A program made the position numbers and the translations under genes. Below the pieces are notes generated by a model. The model was not told the origin of the DNA. It worked only from the letters and a program-made list of their open reading frames with translations, and ran no database searches. From positions 59,028,501-59,092,500 of the forward strand of contig CM027381.1 in NCBI GenBank assembly GCA_015680905.1: a DNA stretch of 64,000 nucleotides, written 5' to 3'. The DNA comes from Coptis chinensis. Its lineage: Eukaryota; Streptophyta; Magnoliopsida; Ranunculales; Ranunculaceae. Of the stretch, positions 1 to 9,682 are shown one piece after another. Every line of letters starts with the position of its first letter. The first letter of the stretch is position 1.

Positions 1-591
1 CTCTATTGGACAATTCAAACATGACAGGTTATTACATAAGTTCTGTGATAGGTTACATAAGCTTTCTCTTATCATTATGCATCTTACACTCTAAATGCAT
101 AATTTCATTCTGTTTGGGGGTATATGCTTTCATATGTTTTTCTATAAAAATCCCAAACTGTTTAGACTATTAGTATATAGTTAACAGCATATCATCCATC
201 TTATGTCTTGGGAAATCTGACTTAAAATAACCCCACATATAGTCTTGAATATCTGACTATATAATATTTATATTATGTTTTCTTGGTGCATTCCATTCCA
301 TTCTTATATCATGGGAGTGCACCTTAAGGTAACCGGGCCATCCTCTTGGAGTGTGTGGTTGTAAGTGTCGGAACCTTTGTCCACGTATATCTCGCATTTT
401 ATTTGTAAGACACTTTTTACTCGTCGTTTGAGTAAGTGTTATCCAATGGAGTGAGTATACATATTTCTTTTTCTTTATTTTACATTTCTTTTTCAAAATA
501 GTTGTTTTTCCCCGTTCTTATAATAGAATATTCTCTATACAACAATAGTGATGTGATTTTCTACAAAACAAAAACAAGGGCAATGGATTCC
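1..591 (+). repeat. Copy A1, left part, of a duplicated retroelement-like unit
   Basis: This stretch matches 9507-9860 (copy A2): both carry the same run from the 'ctctattggacaattcaaa' start through a TGTTTGGGGG tract (near 114-123 here, 9624-9634 in A2) to the CAATG(G/A)ATTCC site. It is cut by the window start, so its left limit is unknown. A1 has about 200 bp (around 245-480) absent from A2. The G-rich tract resembles the polypurine tract of plant Ty3/gypsy elements, but here it is only suggestive. The match with A2 is seen directly; the retroelement origin is inferred. Confidence 0.75.
587..591. repeat. Left target-site duplication of the foldback element (ATTCC)
   Basis: ATTCC lies just before the TGATA start of the foldback element and is matched by ATTTC at 4180-4184. 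The unoccupied copy at 9852-9856 reads ATTCC once, directly followed by sequence aligning to the right flank. One mismatch between the two copies fits an old insertion. Confidence 0.6.
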
Positions 592-1606
592 TGATACGTG
601 TCCAATTATATCTATTTTTATATATCATTTTTGGGCCTTACCAATCTTTTTTTGTGTATAATTTATCAATTTAAAATAAAATCATGCATTTTCATTATTT
701 CATTGTGAATTGCGCAGTTTTACGAGTTCAACGATAAATTTGCCTATTTTATATGAATTCTAGAAGTGGCTAATGCAATGCGATTTCGAGATATGCGTAA
801 TTATATAATTTTTCATAATTGCACCCTTAGTTTTGGTACTAAAGCCCATGCCGTTTTGATTAAATTCCAGCGCACTCTTTAATATTGGTGTCGAATATTA
901 GTTGAGCCCAAGTGAAAATGGATCTATTTAAAGGCCTTGGTCAGTCTAAATGGGTCAGTCATTACAAGTTTGGTGGCAAGGCAACATAAGCTCCTTTATT
1001 GAGCACGTGACAAGAAGTGAATTAAGGACTTTTCCTTATTGCACTTGGCCCCATTCTAGCACTACTTTCCTTATGCATGGCTACTGTTTGATACTCCCTT
1101 GTCCTTTCCTTATTTTCTAGCCCATGTTACTCCATCATAATATTATTTTATCCACTTACCATATTTGTCCTTATCTCCAAAATAGTACACTTAAACCTTC
1201 CAATATTCACCACCACCACCATACTTAGAAATCAAATCATCACTTTCTATTTACTTCATGACCACCCACCATGATTTTTCAAACTATTGTCCAATCAAAT
1301 TATTTCCTTGAAATCAAATACAACCCACTATATATATTCATGCAAAAATCTTCCCACCTATATATTTTTCCTTTCTATTATCATTAATTTTCATTATCCT
1401 CCATTCCATAAACACCAACACTACATTGGAAAGAAATATACAATGGAAGGAAATGATACTACTAGAAGATCAAGGACAAGCCGGGATTAGAAAGTGTATA
1501 CAAGGACTTTGTGCAAGAAAATATTTTGCTTGGTGCTCAAATATTGTGTTACCATTTCTAATTATTTTTAGAGAGCAAATTTCTTATTGTAATCACATTG
1601 TAAGCC

Positions 1607-1614
1607 TATAAATA
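1607..1614 (+). promoter_or_regulatory. TATA box in the left arm of the foldback element
   Basis: TATAAATA lies in the context CCTATAAATAGAGGC, typical of plant LTR promoters. An AATAAA follows at 1728-1733. Transcription from here would run toward the centre of the inverted repeat. Inferred from motif and spacing. Confidence 0.5.
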
Positions 1615-2335
1615 GAGGCATTGAGGGGGGGATTCATTCCTAGTTTCGTAGACAAAATATTGGAGTTGAAATTAGAGTTGAAGTTAGAGTTCTTTTTCTC
1701 AAGTTCTTGTAAGTTGTTATAATGATCAATAAATTCAATTTCTTCTCAATTTCCAATATGTTTCTAGGCTAAATTATTTGCTAGGGTGATAGATGGAACC
1801 TTAATTAGGATTGCATCTTTTCTTCTTGTTCTTTAATTGGTTCTTCTTGAATTATGTTCTTAAGTTCCATAATAGTCTTGCTTCTACATACATTGACATT
1901 GTGATGATAGCTTTGGCTTAATAGTTCTTATGAGTTAGACTTTTCATTATGTGTACTTATTTTTGACGCATTATACTTGGGTTAAATCACTTGATAGTGC
2001 ATCCTTAGATTTGACACGTAATAGTTAGGTTTGATTATTTTTAAAGGAGACAAAGATTAGAGGTTTCAATTTATTCTTTTTATTAAAAGAAAATTTTGTT
2101 TTTAAAGTTATACTTTCCGAAACAAGGCGATTGATTTCAATCCGTTTTGAGTTATCAAGAAAAAAAGAAAAAATTGTTTAAAGAATAAGTAGAAAGATAC
2201 ATAATTAGTTTTGGTAGATTCTAAAATCCCTAGTACTCTCCATATTCCTTAATTAATTACGTTTAATTGATTTCCTTTAATTAGTAGTTTAATTAAAATT
2301 CTCCAAAAACCACCACTGTTCTAGTTTAATATTTA

Positions 2336-2444
2336 GAAAAACTTGTTGTGATTTTAAAAAGTAATTTGCAAGCGCACGAATCAATTGTAGTAGATCGGCG
2401 AATGGATGTCGATCCCACAGAAACTTAAAATCAAATTAATATAA
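2336..2444. other. Unpaired spacer of the foldback element
   Basis: About 110 bp not shared by the arms. It holds the stretch GCAAGCGCACGAATC followed, about 35 bp on, by GTCGATCCCACAG. I have the impression that similar pairs of motifs are common in plant repeats, but I cannot name the family. It is the only single-copy part of the element. Confidence 0.5.
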
Positions 2445-3166
2445 ACTAATTGTTGAACTAGAACAATGGTGGTTTTTGGAGAATTTTAATTAAACTACTA
2501 ATTAAAGGAAAACAATTAAATGTAATTAATTAAGGAATATGGAGAATACTAGGGATTTTAGAATCCACCAAAACTAATTATGCATCTTTTTACTTATTCT
2601 TTAAACAATTTTTCTTTTTTTCTTGATAACTAAAAATGGATTAAAATCAATCGCGTTGTTTCGAAAAGTATAACTTTAAAAACGAAATTTTCTTTTAATA
2701 AAAAGAATAAACCGAAACCTCTAATCTTCTTCTCCTTTAAAAATAATTAAACCTAACTATTATGTGTCAAATCTAAGCACGCACTATCAAGTGATTTAAC
2801 CCAAGTATAATGCATCAAAAATAAGTACACATAATGAAAAGTCTAACTCATAAGACCTATTAAGCCAAATGTATTAACACAATGTCAATGTAGAAGCAAG
2901 ACTATTATGGAACTTAAGAACATAATTCAAGAAGAACCAATTAAAGAACAAGAAGAAAAGATGCAATCATAATTAAGGTTTCATCTATCACCCTAGCAAA
3001 TAATTTAGCCTAGAAACATATTAGAAATTGAGAAGAAATTGAATTTATTGATTATTATAACAAGTTACAAGAACTCGAGACAAAGAACTCTAACTTCAAC
3101 TCTAATTTCAACTCCAATATTTTGTCTACGAAACTAGGAATGAATCCCCCCCTCCCTCAATGCCTC

Positions 3167-3174
3167 TATTTATA
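3167..3174 (-). promoter_or_regulatory. TATA box in the right arm of the foldback element
   Basis: This is the mirror copy of the 1607 box, on the minus strand. Its AATAAA partner is at 3044-3049 (read as TTTATT on the plus strand). The two promoters converge, so read-through from either would give a self-complementary transcript. Confidence 0.5.
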
Positions 3175-4179
3175 GGCTTACAATGTGATTGCAAAAAGAA
3201 AGTTGCTCTCTAAAAATAATTAAATATGGTAACACAATATTTGGGCACCAAGCAAAATATTTTCTTGCAAAAAATCATTGTATACACTTTCCAAGCCTAG
3301 CTTGTCCTTAATCTTCTAGTAGTATCATTTCCTTCCATTGTATATTTCTTTCCAATGTAGTGTTGGTGTTTATGGAATGGGGAATATTGAGAATTAATGA
3401 TAATAGAAAGGAAAAATATATAGGTAGGAAGATTTTCACATGAATATATATGGTGGGCTGTATTTTATTTCATGGAAATAATTTGATTGCACAATAGTTT
3501 GGAAAGTGATAGTGGGCGGTCATGAAGTAAATAGAAAGTGATGATTTGATTTCTAAATACGGTGGTGGCGAATATTGGAAGGTTTAAGTGTATTATTTTG
3601 GAGATAAGGACAAATATGGTATAAGTGGATAAAATAATATTATGATGGGGTAACATGGGCTAGAAAATAAGGAAAGAACAAGGGAGTATCAAATAGTAGC
3701 CATGCATAAGGAAAGTAGTGCTAGAATGGGGCCAAGTGCAATAAGGAAAAGTCATTGATTCACTTCTTGTCACATGCTCAATAAAGGAGCTTATGTTGCC
3801 TTGCCACCAAGCTTGTAATGACCGACCCATTTAGACTGACCAAGGCCTTTAAATAGATCAATATTCACTTGGGCTTAACTAATATTCGACACCAATATTA
3901 AGGAGTGCACTGGAATTTAATCAAAATGGCATGGGATTTAGTACTAACACTAAGGCTGCAATTATGAAAAATTATATAATTACGCATATGTCAAAATCGC
4001 ATTGCATTAGCCACTTCTAGAATTCATATAAAATAATCGTTGAACTCGGAAAACTACGTACTTCACAATGAAATAATGAAAATGCATGATTTTATGTGAA
4101 ATTGATAAATTATACACAAAAGAAGATTGGTAAGGCCCTAAAATGATATATGAAAATAGATATATTTGAGCACTTATCA

Positions 4180-4184
4180 ATTTC
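4180..4184. repeat. Right target-site duplication of the foldback element (ATTTC)
   Basis: ATTTC follows the terminal CA of the foldback element and pairs with ATTCC at 587-591 (one mismatch). The following bases, CACATTGACCAACCC, align with CACCTAGACTAAACC in the empty copy at 9855-9869. Confidence 0.6.
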
Positions 4185-4195
4185 ACATTGACCAA

Positions 4196-4230
4196 CCCTT
4201 AGAAGTACGCAATCTCCATTCTTCTAAGGG
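4196..4230. other. Hairpin, 10-bp perfect stem
   Basis: CCCTTAGAAG (4196-4205) pairs with CTTCTAAGGG (4221-4230) around a 15-nt loop. The same hairpin with nearly the same loop is kept in copy A2 (9867-9899, 9-bp stem). It sits a few bases from the foldback insertion site. Confidence 0.7.
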
Positions 4231-4600
4231 CGGTTTGAGGATCAGTTATGTGTTACTAAGGGTCGCTCATATCACCATGCTATTCATACAAGACATCTTA
4301 TATCTTGCACAGTAAATCTCCCAATACACATAACTGAAACCACAATTTGACTGGATTGGGTTCAATAAAGAGCCGTCATGAAAGTTGCCTAAGATCACCT
4401 ATTATGGTTTGTTTTCAAACTTAGCATTAGATATCACAAATTTTGTACGAATTATTTTTATAACATCTCTAGATAGTTTTTCAAAAACTTGAGGATATAA
4501 AAAATGAAAATCATCCGTCCCAAAGTAACCAAAATGATACTGGATAAACCTATGATTTTATAGATAACTTTTGATTGAGAAAAACAATTTTTGTAAAACA

Positions 4601-4611
4601 TACACACACAC

Positions 4612-4667
<56 letters not shown>
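4601..4667. repeat. (CA)n microsatellite
   Basis: About 33 CA units with one G interruption. Copy A2 has only a short CACACACACA at the same place (10312-10324), so the tract expanded in A1 after the duplication. Confidence 0.95.
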
Positions 4668-4674
<7 letters not shown>

Positions 4675-6514
4675 TTGTCTGTATATATAGTTATTTACAT
4701 ACATTCTATTTCGCACTTTTCAGTGTAATAATAATCATGTCTGCATTTTAGATTTTTTTATGCGGAATTTGATATATGAATAAAAGATAATACATATACA
4801 TCATGCCAAAAATTTCGATTTACTGCATTATACATGATTTCAAAAATAAATACAAAACCTCAAAAATTTCATAGTAGAATAATTACGTAACTTACTATTT
4901 AGATAACCCATGTATTTCTCATTCTATATCCAACAACCCATGCCCTAAACTTGTTTAGGGGTGATATATATTTATCACAAAGAATAGAGTACAGGTGTAC
5001 TTGTTTTTGCTTCATGTTTCTATGGTAATTTTCTTCCTTATCTCTTCATACTTTGAGGATAAAACATATTTCTGTTTGGGGGTGGTATAGTAATATTTTG
5101 CAAAAACTAGGCATTTCTTATATTAGTATATTTCTTTCTTTCTTAAATTTTTTTTCGAAAATACCAATTTTTTTTTTGTTTAGTACTAAAAGTCTTTTTT
5201 CATTTTTCTATGATTAATAAATAGTCTAGAAGTCCCACTATAGCAATAGAGGAAGGAATCGTTCTTCGAACTTAGACTAATATACGTACAATAGTTTATA
5301 CATCTTTTCATGAATGGCATGCAGAAGTATTTGATTGTATATAGAAATGAGTTTCTGAGACCAAGGTTAGAACAATTAAATTTCATATCATATAAGAATC
5401 TAGCCAAAAGCCTCATCTGAATGATTATTGAGGGATGACACAAAGGATGTACGGATATAAAGACCACACATCCACTTGCTTGATCACCACACCATATCCT
5501 ATGAGAGAATTTAGGTCATTTTTGGATCGATATAGCCAAATAAAGGTTAAAAACCCAAAAATATATTTTTCCTATAGTTTCCTCTTTTTGAGCCTTCAAA
5601 AACTTCTAAAAACCTTTTTATTCTTCGCCATCAATCCCTCGCCATTACAACACACAATAAAAAAGTTTACCCAGCTGACGAGTTGAGAATTGGATGAACA
5701 GTAAAAAGAGGAGAGAAGACCTTGTACCAAAATAGATCTGTTAGTGCTTCGAAAAGAAAGAAAAGAAAAGAAAGACCACTCAAAAATCAAAAGTCCAAAA
5801 AAATCAAAGGAGTCAAAAATCGAATCTCCCAAAAATTCAAAATAAAAAGGAGTCGATATCAAAAGAAACAAGAGAAAAAAAGAAACAAAAGCAAAGTTAA
5901 AACTCCCAAAAATCAAAATCATATGGAGTCACAAAGCCAAAGGGCTAAAGAATGAATCACAATTTGGAAGCAAAAGAACAAAACAAGGTTCTTTTCTAGT
6001 TACAAGTATCTTGAATACCCAATTTCTCAACTTATCAAATTTTGTTTTTCCTTCCATTTTTTTTTTCTAAACCATCACCCTAGCCCCATAACTCCTAATA
6101 AAAGACCTCTAGCTCAAATATGAATAGGTTGGTGTGATAGTAAGTGGCAATTGTGATCAATCAACCCCGATTTTTTTCGGACATCATTCGTGTATGTGAG
6201 GAATATAAATGTCCGTTGCATTTGAGAGAACAAAACTTGAGTGAATTTATCAGAGAGTTTGTCTTTCAACACATCCCAAAAAGTTTTAGAAATGAATTTG
6301 CTTTTGCATTTCATTTCTCATGTTTGTGCATTTATCTTTAGATGATTTAATTACTATACATATGTTATCCTAAGTTCAAATAAGTTTGTCCTTATTCCCC
6401 GCTAATGAGATGTATAGATTTCTGAGAATAAATAAGGAGATAAGACATTTTGTGCTAGATAGAGGAAGTTTGTGAGTACCTTCTCTGGAAAACTCTCATG
6501 AGGCTTAAGCTCAT

Positions 6515-6535
6515 CCACTAGGGAATTCCTAGTGG
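6515..6535. other. Short hairpin, 8-bp stem
   Basis: CCACTAGG and CCTAGTGG flank GAATT, inside a weaker outer pairing. Function unknown. Confidence 0.5.
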
Positions 6536-6660
6536 TTTAAGGCTTTGTTGTATATGGTCAATGCAATCGCACTTCGCGAAACGAGATTAGTATAATAAAT
6601 CACACATTTGTAATCTTAGTTTTTATCTCTCTCATCTTTGCATGAGGATAAACAAAATAT

Positions 6661-6671
6661 TGTTTGGGGGT
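6661..6671 (+). promoter_or_regulatory. Polypurine-tract-like TGTTTGGGGGT before an LTR-like segment
   Basis: TGTTTGGGGG is directly followed by TTGTTGATCAGACC. In plant Ty3/gypsy elements a G-rich tract of this kind primes plus-strand synthesis just before the 3' LTR. Similar tracts occur near 115, 5080, 9627 and 10741, so the motif alone does not prove the role. Confidence 0.45.
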
Positions 6672-7850
6672 TGTTGATCAGACCCCAAATGTGCATTTTA
6701 TTACCTTGACAATTCTTCAAATATGTCATTCTTATGCTTAATAAACAGACAACTCATAACTTTTGCTACCCTTTGCAGGTTACAGGCCTTTTTAGACTAC
6801 TTATCGTAAAAGATTCACTTTAGCGCCAAAAGAAGCTCTATTAACGCTGCTTAGGAAGACTTGAGCTTATGTGAGGAAGTGTGGAAAAGTCAAAGTCAAA
6901 ATCAAAATCAACAGTCAGTGGTCAAGGACCCAAACCCAAAAGACTAAAGATTATGGCATTGTCTCAAAAGTAGCCTTGCATAACCAAAGCTTGCTCAAGA
7001 AGAAAACCAAAAGCAAAAAGTATAAAGCATAAAGGAAAAAACAAACTCATGAGGTGTCTTGCATCTTGGAAAAAGCATAAAACAAACTCATGGGGTGGCT
7101 TGAATCTAAAGGAGGAGGGCATATCTATAATTTGTAAAAGGTGGAGTATATAAACCAAAAAGTGAGAAGGGAGAGAGCACCTAGAATTAATATATGGTCA
7201 TTTAGGAGTAGTGTAGAATTTTAATTCAAGTCCTTTATTTTCAAGTCTTTTATTTGCTTTATTTCTTTTTTGTTGTTTATCAAGTTCTTTAATCTAAAGT
7301 TGCTTATCAAGTTCTTAAATCTAAAGTTGTTTATCAAGTTCTTCATTTGAAGTTTTAAATCAATCTCTCTATGTTTTGCAAGTTCTAATCAATGTTTTCA
7401 TTCAACTCAAGTTTTCATCTCAAGTCTTTTTGTTTGTTTTCATTTCAACTCTTCTCTCAACATTTTATTTCACTGTTTTCCTTCAAATCTTCATTTTAAG
7501 TTAAGTCATCTTCTTCTTGCAAACCCAAACCAAAGTAGGAACTTAGCAGAATCAAACTCATTGAAACTACCTTTCCTCCTTCTCTAAAAACTCTCCATTT
7601 ATTCTCCTTAGACATTCCATGGTGAACCTAAAAAACACCACTATCTACATCAACAGCAACCAACATCGATTCCACCTCAAGCGACGTGTAAGCACAACTT
7701 GAGAGGTGATCCCTTAACCTCCTCGAATCCCCTGAAAGAGGATAAAACTGTGTGTTACAAAGCATGTTTACTTGATTGCTTGATTTAAATTCCGCACTGT
7801 CTTTTAAATTTCACGCATAAGGCTAAACCCAAGCCAAAATAACAACCATT
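6672..7850 (+). mobile_element. LTR-like segment with TATA box (right end uncertain)
   Basis: The segment starts with TG right after the polypurine-like tract. It has a TATA box (TATATAAA, 7147-7154) followed by T-rich sequence with a repeated 'tttatcaagttctt' motif (around 7275-7345), as in the R-U5 of plant LTRs. No second copy lies in the window to fix its ends and I found no convincing primer-binding site before 8253. If it is an LTR, it would be shared between the two tandem A copies. No gene seen. Confidence 0.4.
7147..7154 (+). promoter_or_regulatory. TATA box of the LTR-like segment
   Basis: TATATAAA in the context GGAGTATATAAACC, about 475 bp into the segment. Motif match only. Confidence 0.4.
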
Positions 7851-8252
7851 GGGAGTCATGATCCAATGTAGTAAATGGACGTTGCTTGCTACTTGAGGCC
7901 TAGACAAAACAAAAATTAAAATTAATCAACTAAAGCCTAACGTAGTCACGCTCCTCCAAAAAATGACAAAAATATAGCCTCGAGGACTTAGAGTAAATAA
8001 TTACTAGATTCCGATGGACCAAACTACCTTCCTCACTCCCCTTCCCCAGGCCAGATTCACTGTGAGTGAGTTTCTTGGTAGGGCACCACTTGGTGAAGTG
8101 ATTATTTTACTCTTCTGAGCCATGTAGTATATCCTACCTAGTTTCATGCCCAACTGTTCGTTTCGAATAGGGCATAATATCAAATCTACAAACTGTTAAA
8201 GTTTTTATATACAAATTCATAAAAATAAATTTTTGCTATTTGTGCATCATCC
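7851..8252. other. No gene seen
   Basis: AT-rich spacer between the LTR-like segment and the degraded ORF. It could contain the LTR end and leader of the unit, but I cannot place a primer-binding site. Confidence 0.4.
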
Positions 8253-9682
8253 TTGTTTAAGCATCCATGGTTTATTAATATGCATTGCAACCATCATGGA
8301 ATTACAATGCAAACCCAAAACCTTGTTCTTGTTGTGGTAGTCTTTATCATTAGGCGTCTCAATGCCCAACATATACCGAGTTCGAGTCAACAATGGGAAA
8401 TTCGATCTTACAATTATGAACCTCAATTTTCAAACTTCCTTAGCACCCAATGTACTCAAGATTTTTCTAATCATGCAAAAAATTCATGGAGTTCCACCAC
8501 AAATAGTCAACCACCATTCATGTATCCACCTGGTGAGTCAGAGTGCGGTTTTACCCAAAGTACATTACCATTCATATCACCATCCATGTCCAATTCATAT
8601 CCTACTCCACCATCTATCACATACCAACTTTACCAGGTAATGGCCGATTGGACAAAAATAATTTAGCAAATGGCAAAGACCCTGTGTTCTCTCCAACCCA
8701 CTTTAATCAATACCACATCTGAGACTAATATTCTTCCTACCAGTCCAGAACCCAACCAACAAGTGAAACAAGGTGTTACTATAACAAAACCAATTGCTAA
8801 ATCCCTTCATGATATTTATGAAAAATTAAAACCCTATTACCATTCACTTGACTATCGTGTGAATTCCAAATCTTATGATAATGATTACATGCCTAAAGTT
8901 ACAGTTTCTCTCACTTGTCCTAGTATACCATCACCTATGCAGTAGAAAACTCTGACAGAAGAAACTGTAGAACACGCATTGGAAAATAACTCAACAAACT
9001 TGGACAATGACAAAGAGGACAAAGAAAATCAATTCAAGTGCCCAAGAAGGAGGAAATAAAATCTATGATAGAAAGTGGATTTCAATTTAGTTTGGTCATT
9101 AAAGACATATTGATGGAACAAATTTGTGACATCCTTAATATTACCTACAAGAACTACAATTTTGTGGATACACCAAAGCTAGATGAAGAGTTCTTTGAGC
9201 TCTCTAGATCATGTGAAGAATCATGACCTGACCATCATTCTCCCAATTTAACACCTCTTGACAGCCAACCTCCATGCATCACAAATCTACCAATTTCTAA
9301 GGACTACATGACTAAACCATTTCAAAGAAACCTCCAATTCGCACTTGAGCCAATTGCCTCAGAGGTCCTTCATAATTTTCTCAATCTTCCCAGTAAAGAG
9401 ACTTTGCCCAACATACAAACTCAAGAGTCTATCATTCCAGTAGTGGAGAACCTTAGTATGTCATATTTCACATCATTGGAGCTTCATAAAGGACAACTAC
9501 TACCACACTTGCACTCTATTGGACAATTCAAACATGACAATTATTGCATACATTCCATGATAGATTACATAAGCTTTCTCTTATCATTATCCACCTTACA
9601 CTCCAGCTATATCATTTCATTCTGTTTGGGGGGTATATGCTTTAATATGTTTTTCTATATTGATCCCCAATTGTTTAAATAG
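8253..9682 (+). pseudogene. Degraded unknown ORF of the repeated unit
   Basis: Not a recognised family. One frame runs from 8253 to about 9058 broken only by TAG at 8664 and 8943. A second frame, open from 9038 to 9682, has a single TGA at 9224, so about 470 codons remain with three stops and one frameshift. The first part is rich in Ser, Pro, Asn and Gln (for example PPFMYPPGESECG). A middle stretch (8910-9060) is acidic and then basic. The second part has LHNFLNLPSK and a Cys- and Phe-rich tail. The tail lies within the duplicated unit, and its equivalent in A1 is at the window start. Its place before G-rich tracts suggests a retroelement-encoded protein such as a gag or an extra 3' ORF. 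No zinc knuckle, protease or RT motif is seen. Confidence 0.4.

Larger units (their letters stand above)
592..4179. mobile_element. Foldback element, 3.6 kb, with long inverted arms
   Basis: The two halves are reverse complements of each other. The left arm (592 to about 2335) and the right arm (about 2445 to 4179) are each about 1.74 kb and roughly 90% alike by eye, around a spacer of about 110 bp. The ends read TGATA(C/A)GTG... and ...CACTTATCA, so the element starts with TG and ends with CA. Copy A2 (9841-9870) shows the empty site. Each arm carries a TATAAATA box and, about 115 bp further, an AATAAA signal pointing to the centre. No transposase-like reading frame is present. TG...CA ends and a 5-bp duplication are LTR-like, but the head-to-head arms are foldback-like, so the class is undecided. 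Confidence 0.8.
4185..6470 (+). repeat. Copy A1, right part, of the duplicated retroelement-like unit
   Basis: It matches 9857-12125 nearly end to end, including the hairpin at its start, a CA-rich stretch, a TTTGGGGGTGG tract near 5078-5088 and a purine-rich AAAGAAAAGA region near 5755-5960. Similarity ends near 6470 in A1 and 12125 in A2. No convincing coding region is seen: the lysine-rich frame at 5722-5955 is a by-product of the purine run. The A-rich and G-rich tracts fit the 3' non-coding part of a Ty3/gypsy element. Confidence 0.75.

Noticed and set aside
4458..4667. Cysteine-valine repeat frame on the minus strand
   Set aside because: Pure translation of the CA microsatellite.
5722..5955. 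Lysine/arginine-rich frame
   Set aside because: Produced by a purine-rich tract; its counterpart at 11366-11566 is broken and differs in length.
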